The notes: generated by a model not told the origin, from the sequence alone. A stretch of DNA of 5,790 bases from a candidate division Hyd24-12 bacterium UBA5074 (GCA_002414865.1 DIAQ01000054.1:1-5790), one strand, 5' to 3'. Positions 1-5,790 are shown, counted from the stretch's first letter. Program-made: numbers and translations.

Positions 1-407
1 GCTTCCAGGCTCTCCAGAACGATGCATTCGACATCGGTGGAGCTGTCGTCGCGGGTACCAGGGGATGGTCTCTCCCGGGCAGCGAGCTGTTCGTGGAGGG
101 GAGGGACGAGGCGGCATTCGCGAGGGAGGTGGACAGGCTCGCGATCTCGCTGTCAGCGGCAGCCCGGGCAAGGGACGGACGGATTGACATGCCGCTCGTC
201 GTGATGATGCACTACCCCCCGAGCGAGGACGGCTCGCCGACTCCGTTCACAGATCTGATAAGCGCCTCCGGAGCCTCCGTCTGCATATTCGGCCATCTGC
301 ACGGGCCGGTCTGGCCTCAGGCGCCGGATTTCGAGCTCGGCGGCGTGTCGTACAGGCTGGTCTCGGCGGACTGGCTCGACTTCGAACCTGTGAGGATCAC
401 CCTGTGA
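1..407 (+). CDS. Metallophosphoesterase, C-terminal part (5' end outside window)
   Basis: This is the last 134 complete codons of a phosphohydrolase of the calcineurin-like metallophosphoesterase superfamily. The reading frame begins at base 3, stays open from the window edge and stops at TGA 405-407. Visible motifs, counting from the first complete codon, are GTRGW near residues 18-22, MMHYPP with its histidine at residue 70, and GHLHG at 97-101. In this superfamily the isolated His and the GHxH pair are metal ligands of the two-metal centre, so the C-terminal half of the active site is intact. The N-terminal metal motifs (DxH, GDxxD, GNHE) must lie upstream. The motif set resembles the predicted phosphohydrolases of COG1768. 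The substrate cannot be read from sequence. No signal peptide can be assessed. The gene lies 55 bases upstream of the ABC-F gene on the same strand and may share its transcript. Confidence 0.85.
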   Translation, partial: FQALQNDAFDIGGAVVAGTRGWSLPGSELFVEGRDEAAFAREVDRLAISLSAAARARDGRIDMPLVVMMHYPPSEDGSPTPFTDLISASGASVCIFGHLHGPVWPQAPDFELGGVSYRLVSADWLDFEPVRITL

Positions 408-462
408 ACAATCCGTCTGCGGTCCCTTCGAGAACCTTTGAATCCGCCGGGAGGTCCGGAGG

Positions 463-2397
463 ATGATCCTCTCTGCAGGCGGCCTGGGCGTGTCCTTCGG
501 AGCCGACGAGATCTTCTCCGGGCTCACATTCAACATCGAGCGCGGCGACAGGACCGCCCTCGTGGGCGTGAACGGAGCCGGGAAGACCACTCTGTTCCGG
601 GTGCTCTGCGGCGAGCTGGCGCCCTCTGAAGGCACGATCAGCCTGGCCCGGGGCACCCGCGTGGGCTATCTCCCGCAGGAGATGTCCGAGTTCCCGACAG
701 GCCCCCTGCTCGAGAGGGTCATGCTGCATTCAGAGGAGACCAGGGCGGCCATCGAGCGTCACTCGGAGCTGGCCGAGAGGCTTTCCGAAGGCGAAGACGA
801 CGACGAGGCCCTCAGGGAGCTGGGGGAGGCCTCGCACCTCCTGGAAGCGTCGGGCGCCTACACGCTGGAGTTCAGGGCAGCCCGGCTCCTCGCGGGTCTC
901 GGATTCCGGCAGGACGACCTCCAGAAGCCGCTCGAGACGTTCTCCGGGGGATGGCGGATGCGCGCGGAACTTGCGGCTCTGCTCCTGGCGGCCCCCGACC
1001 TCCTCCTGCTCGACGAGCCCACCAACCATCTCGACCTCGATGCCAGGCTGTGGCTCGAGGAATACCTCCAGAACTTCGGCGGAGCTGTCTGGATCATCTC
1101 CCACGATCCGGCCTTCCTGGACAGGACCGCCCGCAGGGTGATGGAGATGGAATTCGGCAGGGGATCGATCTACCGGGGCAATTACAGCAGCTATGAGGAG
1201 CAGAAGAAGATCGAGGTCGCCGAGAGGGAGAAGCAGGCCAGGCTGCAGGCCGATCAGAGGGAGAAGATCGAGCGCTTCATCAACAGGTTCCGCAGCAATC
1301 CCAAGAAACGCAACCTGGTGCAGAGCAGGATGAAGATGCTCGAGCGCATGGAGGTCATCGAGACCCACCGGGGACACTCGCGCATGAGGATCAGATTCCC
1401 GGAGGTTCCGCGGAGCCCGCTCAAGGTCATCGAGGCCAGCGAGATCTCCAAGAGATATGACCGGGTGGTCTTCAGCGGCGTGGACCTGCTCGTCCAGAGG
1501 GGTGAGCGGATCGGGATCGTGGGCCGCAACGGCGAGGGCAAGTCGACCCTCTCGAGGCTCATCGCCGGCATCGAAGAGCCGACCGAAGGCCGTGTCACGA
1601 TCAGCCAGGGCGTTCTTATAGGCTACTACTCCCAGGAGGTGGAGCTCTCGCTCTCGCGTGACATGAGCATCCTCGAGCAGCTTTCCTCGGTCAGCCCCGA
1701 GAGCAGCGAACAGCAGCTCAGGGCCTTTCTGGGGATGTTCCTCTTCACGGGGGACGACGTCTTCAAGAGGACTTCGGTCCTCTCTGGCGGGGAGAAGTCG
1801 AGAATCGCGCTGGCACGCATACTTCTGACACCCCTGAACCTCCTCATCCTGGACGAGCCCACGAACCACCTGGACATCTTTTCCCGGGAGGTTCTCGAGG
1901 AGGCTTTGAAGGACTACAAGGGGACGCTCGTCCTGATCAGCCACGACGAGCATCTCCTGGGCGCCGTGGTGGAAAAGGTGTTCGAGGTGGAGGGCGGATC
2001 CGTCAGGCCGTTCAACGGAACCTTCGACTACTACCTGGAGAAGAGGCACCAGGCTCTGCAGGAGCTGCTCGACGCCCCGGTCAGACCTGAGCAGTCGGGT
2101 CCCTCGCAGAGGGACATGGAGAAGGACCGCAAGCGCCGCGAGGCAGAGGAGAGAAACCGGCTGTACAAGCTGAGGCAGAGGGTCGAGAGAAAGATCCAGG
2201 TGGTCGAGAAGGACCTTCTGCCGCTCGAGGAGAAGCTGAGGGCCATCGAGGCCTGCCTGTGCGACCCCTCCATCCTGGCCGATGGCCCGAAGGTCGTCGA
2301 GCTCCAGAAGGAGCACGCCTGGCTCGCCGACAGGACCGGCGGGCTCCAGACAGAATGGGATCGCCTTGCAGCGGAGCTCGAGAAGATCGGGAGCTGA
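463..2397 (+). CDS. ABC-F family ATP-binding protein (ribosome-associated translation factor type)
   Basis: A complete 644-residue protein with two tandem ABC ATPase domains and no membrane segment, the architecture of ABC-F proteins. These bind the ribosomal E site and modulate translation; they are not transporters. Domain 1 has Walker A GVNGAGKT (35-42), Q-loop Q72, signature SGGWR (161-165), Walker B with D184/E185 followed by PTNHLD, and switch H214. The charged linker at about 237-325 contains FINRFR (272-277) and VQSR (286-289), matching the P-site-tRNA interaction motif. Domain 2 has GRNGEGKS (354-361), Q391, LSGGE (440-444), D464/E465 and H494. Residues from about 547 form a charged, probably coiled-coil C-terminal extension like that of Uup/YdiF-type members. 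Both catalytic glutamates are present, so it should be an active ATPase. The ATG is supported by GGGAGGT at 449-455, seven bases upstream. The subfamily is uncertain, and nothing nearby suggests antibiotic resistance. Confidence 0.96.
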   Translation: MILSAGGLGVSFGADEIFSGLTFNIERGDRTALVGVNGAGKTTLFRVLCGELAPSEGTISLARGTRVGYLPQEMSEFPTGPLLERVMLHSEETRAAIERHSELAERLSEGEDDDEALRELGEASHLLEASGAYTLEFRAARLLAGLGFRQDDLQKPLETFSGGWRMRAELAALLLAAPDLLLLDEPTNHLDLDARLWLEEYLQNFGGAVWIISHDPAFLDRTARRVMEMEFGRGSIYRGNYSSYEEQKKIEVAEREKQARLQADQREKIERFINRFRSNPKKRNLVQSRMKMLERMEVIETHRGHSRMRIRFPEVPRSPLKVIEASEISKRYDRVVFSGVDLLVQRGERIGIVGRNGEGKSTLSRLIAGIEEPTEGRVTISQGVLIGYYSQEVELSLSRDMSILEQLSSVSPESSEQQLRAFLGMFLFTGDDVFKRTSVLSGGEKSRIALARILLTPLNLLILDEPTNHLDIFSREVLEEALKDYKGTLVLISHDEHLLGAVVEKVFEVEGGSVRPFNGTFDYYLEKRHQALQELLDAPVRPEQSGPSQRDMEKDRKRREAEERNRLYKLRQRVERKIQVVEKDLLPLEEKLRAIEACLCDPSILADGPKVVELQKEHAWLADRTGGLQTEWDRLAAELEKIGS

Positions 2398-2452
2398 CGG
2401 CGTCCGTCGTGGTGCGCCGGGGGCTCCCGGACACAGTCCCAGGAGGTGCTGA

Positions 2453-2683
2453 ATGAACAGGCAGAAGGCGTTGAAGGTCCTGAACCCTTTGCTGTTCCTC
2501 TTGTTTCTGCTTCAGGCGACGAGCGCGGTGGGCGCCAGGCTGGGGTGGTACGCCCTGTTCACCCTGGTCCACAAGCCCGTGGGCTTCGCCCTGATAATCG
2601 TCGGGATCGTGCACCTGGTCCTGAACTGGCAATGGGTGAAGTCGGTGCTCTTCGGCGCGACACCGAAGAAGAAGGCCGCCTAG
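2453..2683 (+). CDS. Small two-helix membrane protein, DUF4405-like
   Basis: A 76-residue protein beginning MNRQKALKVLNPLLF, preceded by a strong Shine-Dalgarno AGGAGGTG (2441-2448) at good spacing. It has a basic N-terminus, a hydrophobic helix at about 9-28, a short loop, a second helix at about 43-60, and a basic tail ending PKKKAA. The positive-inside rule therefore predicts a hairpin with both ends in the cytoplasm. The pattern NPLLF ... H40 ... H54-L-V-L-N-W-Q-W resembles DUF4405 proteins, small membrane proteins with conserved histidines that recall cytochrome b561-type haem sites. Haem binding by H40 and H54 is inference only. It lies 55 bases after the ABC-F gene and is probably cotranscribed with it, but no functional link is evident. 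Its TAG stop interlocks with the stop of the gene on the opposite strand. The gene itself is well supported; the family call is moderate. Confidence 0.82.
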   Translation: MNRQKALKVLNPLLFLLFLLQATSAVGARLGWYALFTLVHKPVGFALIIVGIVHLVLNWQWVKSVLFGATPKKKAA

Positions 2684-3957
2684 AACCCCGAGCCGCCCGC
2701 CAGCCCGAGGGCGGATGCCAGGCCCATCACGATATCGGACCTGGCCGGCATGGCTATCCATCGGCCTGTCCTGAACGAGGCGCGCAGCGTCGCGTTCGAC
2801 ACCAGTGAGGATTCCGGCGGGCTGAGCGCCGTCGTGGCGAGCAGCTCGGTGATCCTCGCCCGGAGCGCAGACCCGTCCATCGCAATATCGCCCACGAGGA
2901 TGACCTCGAGGCTGTCGGGAACCACTTCCACCTGCACAGAGACGGCGCCCGGTATGCCAGGCAGGGCGCTCCGCGCCATCAGTCTCTCGAGCACTCCTGC
3001 GAGGACCAGGGCCATGTCCCCGGTGCCGGCATACGGCAGCATGAGCCTGTGGACGATGGGCGTCTCCGGTATCTGGTCGGGATGTGGCGCACGGGAGATC
3101 TCGAGCGGCCACGGCATGGTCTGACGCGTCCTCGCGGGGGCCGGCGGTCCCGGCAGCATCACCCAGGGCTCGACGGCGCTGCCCGATCCCGTTCCCTTCA
3201 GCCACACGAGATTGCCTCCACCTGCACTCACCGGATACATGGATGCGACCAGCGAGTCCATGGCCTCCAGCAGCAGTCCCCAGGGGCTCGCGAAGGAGCT
3301 GTCCCACCCGTTTTCCGATGCGAGGTAATCGGACAGGTTCGCAGGAGTGCCCTCGGAGGCCGAGGCCGCCGCGATGATGCACGAGCCGGCTCCCGTGGGC
3401 ACCACTTCGGTCCCGATGCCGCGCCATGCCGCCCCGGAAAGGCCGGCATCGCCCGAATCCGGCGACCAGAGGAACAGGTTGTTGTCCCAGGTCCCGTTCA
3501 CGATCAGGGTATCAGGTCCGGCGGCCAGCCAGGCGCTTCTCCGCAGGGGCAGCCTCTGCGGGACAGACCCTCCCACGGAGTCGGACCAGACTATCGTCAC
3601 GGAAGATTCCGCGCCTGTCGCCTCCAGCATGAGAGCCCGACCCCATACGCTGGTGTCGGACAGCATGTAGCTCGTTTCCAGCATGCCGGCGGCCTCCAGG
3701 AATTGTCCGGAAGTCCCCGGAGGGGTGACGAGCAGGTAGGCGCTCCAGGCCGACCGGCCCATCAGCAGGCCGGAGCAGGAGTAGGCCCAGAAGCGTTCTC
3801 TTGCGATGTCCGGGAAGCCCTCCCACGGTATCTGGGGGATGCGTCCCCCGGGCAGCATGACGGCGATCGCATCGAAGTCGGGGCTCACCCTGGGGAGGAA
3901 CCAGGTTTCCGCACCGCAGACTGATGCGGCAAGCAGGAGGGCTGCTGCTACCCTCAA
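2680..3957 (-). CDS. Exported protein of unknown function (possible degenerate M16-peptidase-like fold)
   Basis: I do not recognise this protein with confidence. A TTG start at 3957-3955 gives 425 residues and overlaps the preceding lipoprotein stop as TTGA, a classic translational-coupling junction. The frame stays open upstream to 4146, but that part is an Arg/Gly/His-rich shadow of the lipoprotein gene. From the TTG the protein starts MRVAAALLLAASVCGAETW: a hydrophobic stretch at 3-13 and a plausible signal-peptidase I site after A16, so it is probably exported. V at -1 of C14 makes a lipobox unlikely. The body is rich in Trp, Pro, Gly and Ser. The C-terminal third (about 300-425), with VHRLMLPY near 302-309 followed by helix-rich and alternating hydrophobic segments, recalls the second half of M16 metallopeptidase domains. 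No HxxEH zinc motif is present, so if related it would be a non-catalytic member. It is the last gene of the hydF operon. Confidence 0.78.
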   Translation of the reverse strand: MRVAAALLLAASVCGAETWFLPRVSPDFDAIAVMLPGGRIPQIPWEGFPDIARERFWAYSCSGLLMGRSAWSAYLLVTPPGTSGQFLEAAGMLETSYMLSDTSVWGRALMLEATGAESSVTIVWSDSVGGSVPQRLPLRRSAWLAAGPDTLIVNGTWDNNLFLWSPDSGDAGLSGAAWRGIGTEVVPTGAGSCIIAAASASEGTPANLSDYLASENGWDSSFASPWGLLLEAMDSLVASMYPVSAGGGNLVWLKGTGSGSAVEPWVMLPGPPAPARTRQTMPWPLEISRAPHPDQIPETPIVHRLMLPYAGTGDMALVLAGVLERLMARSALPGIPGAVSVQVEVVPDSLEVILVGDIAMDGSALRARITELLATTALSPPESSLVSNATLRASFRTGRWIAMPARSDIVMGLASALGLAGGSGF

Positions 3958-4187
3958 CGAAGAGTCCCGAGGGTCGAGTCGATGGCCGCAGTGCGGGCGT
4001 CCGCCTCGGCGGCGGCGTTCCTGGCCGCGTGGACCGGGCCGGTGAAGACTCCCGGCTCCGCGACGGTAGTGGTGGCCTCCACCGTGGCTGTCTCGCCCGA
4101 ATCGGGAAGCGCCGCGGGCGTCCGTGGACCCTCTTCTCTGCCGCATGACAGGATCGCGAAGGCCAGGGCAGCCAAAAGGAGCCTCAT
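3954..4187 (-). CDS. Small predicted lipoprotein
   Basis: A 77-residue protein whose ATG (4187-4185) lies one base after the hydF stop codon. A Shine-Dalgarno AGGAG (complement of 4193-4197) sits inside the end of hydF. The N-terminus MRLLLAALAFAILSCGREEG is a short lipoprotein signal peptide with lipobox I-L-S-C and predicted lipidated C15. The mature part of about 63 residues begins acidic, continues through a Pro/Thr/Ala-rich flexible stretch (about 21-48), and ends in an Ala-rich segment (about 52-77) that should be helical. No catalytic motif is visible. It is probably anchored in the envelope. It ends in TGA overlapping the TTG start of the exported protein, so the two are likely translated together and could act together. 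An in-frame ATG further upstream at 4262 lies within hydF and would bury the signal peptide, so I rejected it as the start. Confidence 0.8.
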   Translation of the reverse strand: MRLLLAALAFAILSCGREEGPRTPAALPDSGETATVEATTTVAEPGVFTGPVHAARNAAAEADARTAAIDSTLGTLR

Positions 4188-4188
4188 G

Positions 4189-5508
4189 TCATCTCCTGCC
4201 TTCCATCCAGGGCGCGAGGACCCTGGCAAGGGTTTCCGGGCCTTCGAGCCACGAGAGGGCAAGGCCGTAGTTCGTCACGGGCACGCCGGCCTCGGCGAGG
4301 CGCCTGATCCGTGCGGATGCCGTCTGCCTGCTGATCATGCATCCCCCGCAGTGGATGGCGACGCGATACCGGCGGAGTTCCTCCGGAAGCGGGAACTCAC
4401 GACCGAACGAATGATCGATCTCGATCCCGGGAACGGCCTTCGCGAGCTTTCCGGGGATCTGCACAGTCCCTATGTCCTCCGCCATCCTGTCGTGGTTGCA
4501 GGCTTCGACGACCAGGACCCGATCTCCTGACTTCATCCCGTCGAGCGCCCCGGCACCTCTTGCGAACAGGTCCAGATCCCCGCCGGCAGTCTGGTTGATC
4601 ATCATTATCGAGAAGGTGGTCAAGGGAATGGAGTCGGGAACCCAGTCCTTCATGAGGTCGATCGCCTGGGAGTCCGTCAGTACGAGCTGCACACCGGGGC
4701 CCGACTCGAACGACCGCAGGAACTGCTCGAACTTCTTCCGCTCGGCTCCCGCGAGCTCTCGGGAGCGGCTCCTGCCGAGTCGCAGGTCCGTCCTGTAGAG
4801 GCCGACGGGGATGCCCATCCTGAGAAGGTACTCCATGGCCATCTCCTGGGGGCGCAGGAGGCGGCCCGCAGGGGTTTCCTCGTCCATCGGTATGTGCATG
4901 AGGACGGCGCCGTGTGGCTTCAGAAAGGGGAGGAGGGCGGGGGCTGCGTCATCCCCGGGCCTTGCCCTGCCGATGAGCTCGACCAGGGGGGCGAGGCTCG
5001 AAGGATCGGAGAGGTCGGCCACCAGGGAGGGGACGCCCTTCCGGTCGGGCAGAGCGGTCCGGCAGTACTCGATGGCCTCCTCGAGGCTGGCCCCGGAGTC
5101 CTCGAGCAGCGCGTCCGTGTCCTTCCTGACATTGAAGACGACGGCGAGCGCGCGGCCATGCCTTCTCGACAGGTTGCCCACCAGCTCCTCGACCGTCAGC
5201 TGCCCCGAGAGGAAAGCCTGCACGGGGTCGATGACCAGGAGCGCCACGTCGCATTCCTCAAGAGCCGAAAGGGCCTTGGACCTCTTCTTTTCACCCAGGA
5301 GGCTTCCCTCGTCCAGGCCGGCCGTGTCCAGCAGGCGGACTGGGCCGAGGGAGTGGATCTCCATGACTGCGCTCTTGATGTCGGCTGTGGTCCCCGGCTG
5401 GGGATCGACCAGGGATGTCTCCTGCTGGGTGAGGAGATTCATGAGGGTGCTCTTGCCCGCGTTTATGCGGCCGAAGATCCCAATGACCAGTCTGTCTATC
5501 CTGGGCAA
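4189..5508 (-). CDS. hydF: HydF-type [FeFe]-hydrogenase maturation GTPase
   Basis: HydF is the GTP-binding [4Fe-4S] scaffold on which HydE and HydG products assemble the 2Fe subcluster before transfer to apo-HydA. From the TTG start the protein has 439 residues, somewhat long for the family. The N-terminal Era/TrmE-like GTPase domain shows G1 GRINAGKS (13-20), switch I PGTTAD (38-43) and G3 DTAG (61-64). A canonical G4 NKxD is missing; NVRKD occupies 126-130. A central dimerisation-type region contains the typical TDSQA segment. The C-terminal cluster domain has C337-N-H339, then 46 residues, then H386-C387-G-G-C390. This fits the known HydF signature CxHx(46-53)HCxxC, and is followed by the characteristic GVPVTNYG. 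The TTG is chosen because GGAGG lies five bases upstream and it gives the usual short N-terminus. ATG at 5544 would add 12 residues and lacks a ribosome-binding site. It heads a tight operon with a lipoprotein and an exported protein. hydE, hydG and hydrogenase genes are not in the window. Confidence 0.93.
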   Translation of the reverse strand: MPRIDRLVIGIFGRINAGKSTLMNLLTQQETSLVDPQPGTTADIKSAVMEIHSLGPVRLLDTAGLDEGSLLGEKKRSKALSALEECDVALLVIDPVQAFLSGQLTVEELVGNLSRRHGRALAVVFNVRKDTDALLEDSGASLEEAIEYCRTALPDRKGVPSLVADLSDPSSLAPLVELIGRARPGDDAAPALLPFLKPHGAVLMHIPMDEETPAGRLLRPQEMAMEYLLRMGIPVGLYRTDLRLGRSRSRELAGAERKKFEQFLRSFESGPGVQLVLTDSQAIDLMKDWVPDSIPLTTFSIMMINQTAGGDLDLFARGAGALDGMKSGDRVLVVEACNHDRMAEDIGTVQIPGKLAKAVPGIEIDHSFGREFPLPEELRRYRVAIHCGGCMISRQTASARIRRLAEAGVPVTNYGLALSWLEGPETLARVLAPWMEGRR

Positions 5509-5512
5509 GGCT

Positions 5513-5518
5513 ACCTCC
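5513..5518 (-). promoter_or_regulatory. Ribosome-binding site deciding the hydF TTG start
   Basis: On the reverse strand GGAGGT precedes TTG at 5508-5506, with five bases between GGAGG and the start codon. The alternative ATG at 5544-5542 is preceded only by a GC-rich run inside a palindrome, with no purine-rich Shine-Dalgarno sequence. Confidence 0.65.
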
Positions 5519-5535
5519 AGGAATCTGCCGGTCCC

Positions 5536-5555
5536 CGGCGGCATGCATGCCGCCG
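5536..5555. repeat. Perfect 20-bp palindrome upstream of hydF (possible operator or leader hairpin)
   Basis: The two half-sites are CGGCGGCATG (5536-5545) and CATGCCGCCG (5546-5555), exact reverse complements with no spacer. The flanking bases do not pair, so the symmetry ends cleanly at 20 bp. The palindrome starts 28 bases upstream of the preferred hydF TTG. As DNA it looks like a dimer-binding operator. In the hydF leader RNA it could fold as an 8-bp stem with a TGCA loop. No T-run follows on either side, so it is not an intrinsic terminator. The regulator, if any, cannot be named. Confidence 0.6.
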
Positions 5556-5640
5556 CCCAGCGTTTCGGAGTAAATCTCGCATCCGGTGGTGCGGGCAGGC
5601 AATGCCACTGGAGCCCTTGAAGCCGAGGCGATGCTGTCCA

Positions 5641-5691
5641 TATGATGGAAAAGGAAATATCCTTGACCGTTACGGCATTCCGGCCGATAAT
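5641..5691 (+). promoter_or_regulatory. Sigma70-type promoter of tRNA-Ser with AT-rich upstream element
   Basis: A -35 hexamer TTGACC (5663-5668) is separated by exactly 17 bp from a -10 hexamer GATAAT (5686-5691); each differs from consensus at one position. The 21 bases just upstream (5641-5661) are about 70 percent A+T in otherwise GC-rich DNA, as in UP elements that bind the RNA polymerase alpha subunit. Between the -10 and the tRNA lies a GC-rich stretch starting CCGGGACCG, like the discriminator of stringently controlled stable-RNA promoters. The expected start site, near 5698, is only about six bases before the mature tRNA. Confidence 0.78.
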
Positions 5692-5703
5692 CCGGGACCG
5701 TGC

Positions 5704-5790
5704 GGAGAGGTGGCCGAGTGGCTGAAGGCAACCGCCTGCTAAGCGGTTGACGGGCCCAAAAGTCTGTCCGGGGGTTCGAATCCCCCCCTC
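5704..5790 (+). tRNA. tRNA-Ser (anticodon GCT), 3' end cut by window
   Basis: This class II serine tRNA reads AGC and AGU codons. The 5' acceptor strand GGAGAGG occupies 5704-5710, and the D-arm region contains the TGGCCGAGTGG typical of tRNA-Ser. The anticodon stem ACCGC (5731-5735) pairs with GCGGT (5743-5747) around the loop CTGCTAA, with anticodon GCT at 5738-5740. A long variable arm follows, GACGGGC pairing with GTCTGTC with two G-T wobbles, as expected for serine. The T arm is GGGGG-TTCGAAT-CCCCC. The window ends after CCTC of the 3' acceptor strand, so the final TCC, the discriminator base and any encoded CCA are missing. It is transcribed divergently from hydF. Confidence 0.96.

Larger units (their letters stand above)
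5509..5640 (-). other. hydF upstream intergenic region
   Basis: This is noncoding sequence between the hydF start and the promoter elements of the divergent tRNA gene. It contains the hydF ribosome-binding site and the 20-bp palindrome. I searched the reverse strand for a sigma70-type -35/-10 pair at 16-18 bp spacing. The best match, TTGCCT with CGAGAT, is too poor to call. The hydF operon promoter should lie here or within the AT-rich stretch at 5641-5662. Confidence 0.4.

Noticed and set aside
153..656. Reverse-strand open frame of 167 codons across the metallophosphoesterase/ABC-F junction.
   Set aside because: It is antisense to two recognised genes and shows no protein-like pattern.
730..2316. 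Long open frame of 528 codons on the reverse strand, antisense to the ABC-F gene.
   Set aside because: It is a shadow of a GC-rich gene: the forward frame carries both full sets of ABC motifs, while this translation is a Leu/Asp/Glu/His-rich string with no domain pattern or ribosome-binding site.
463..2397. The ABC-F gene as an antibiotic-resistance determinant or a transporter ATPase.
   Set aside because: It has no membrane partner gene. The Uup/YdiF-like architecture is a common housekeeping type, and nothing in the context suggests resistance.
2693..2714. Hairpin CCGCCC / GGGCGG with a 10-base loop just after the convergent stops, considered as a terminator for the forward group.
   Set aside because: It has a short stem and no following T-run, and it lies inside the coding end of the reverse gene. 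GC-rich DNA gives many such pairings.
2081..3427. Reverse-strand open frame of 448 codons spanning the end of the ABC-F gene, the small membrane-protein gene and part of the exported-protein gene.
   Set aside because: It overlaps three better-supported genes, and its composition (Arg, Gly, His, Pro rich) is typical of an off-frame translation.
3049..3924. Forward open frame of 291 codons opposite the exported-protein gene.
   Set aside because: It has no ribosome-binding site and a low-complexity Arg/Gly/Gln composition. The reverse strand has an operon-linked frame with a signal peptide.
3958..4146. Upstream in-frame extension of the exported protein to an ATG at 4146.
   Set aside because: It lies entirely over the lipoprotein gene in another frame and reads as an Arg/Gly/His-rich string. 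The TTG at 3957 gives a signal peptide and a TTGA overlap.
4894..5742. Forward open frame of 282 codons opposite hydF and running into the tRNA.
   Set aside because: It covers the tRNA promoter and tRNA-Ser and is antisense to a confidently recognised HydF. No motif or ribosome-binding site supports it.

Overview
The window is GC-rich, densely coded bacterial DNA. It holds two converging gene groups and ends in a tRNA gene. The clearest metabolic marker is a HydF-type GTPase, the scaffold protein that matures [FeFe]-hydrogenase, which points to an anaerobic, H2-metabolising bacterium. The lipoprotein and signal-peptide genes, GC-rich codons and TTG starts fit a Gram-negative-type anaerobe, perhaps one of the uncultured phyla. 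The sequence alone does not place it taxonomically.

Forward group (1-2683): the C-terminal part of a metallophosphoesterase (cut by the window's left edge), a complete 644-residue ABC-F ATPase, and a 76-residue two-helix membrane protein resembling DUF4405. The gaps between them are about 55 bases and hold no visible terminator. The ABC-F and small-protein genes have strong Shine-Dalgarno sites.

Reverse group (2680-5508, transcribed right to left): hydF, then a 77-residue lipoprotein, then a 425-residue exported protein of unknown function. These are packed as one operon. The hydF stop is one base from the lipoprotein ATG, and the lipoprotein stop overlaps the next gene's TTG start in a TTGA junction. 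The last gene's stop codon interlocks with that of the forward small membrane-protein gene in the tetranucleotide CTAG, so the two groups converge with no spacer.

Right end (5509-5790): a regulatory region of about 195 bases separates hydF from a divergently transcribed tRNA-Ser(GCT), which the window cuts three bases before the end of its acceptor stem. This region contains a perfect 20-bp palindrome just upstream of hydF and a near-consensus sigma70-type promoter for the tRNA. That promoter has an AT-rich upstream element and a GC-rich discriminator.

The most interesting points are the tight coupling of a hydrogenase-maturation GTPase to two uncharacterised envelope proteins, the absence of a canonical G4 (NKxD) motif in that GTPase, and the palindrome at its 5' end. 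No mobile element, CRISPR array or defence system is visible.
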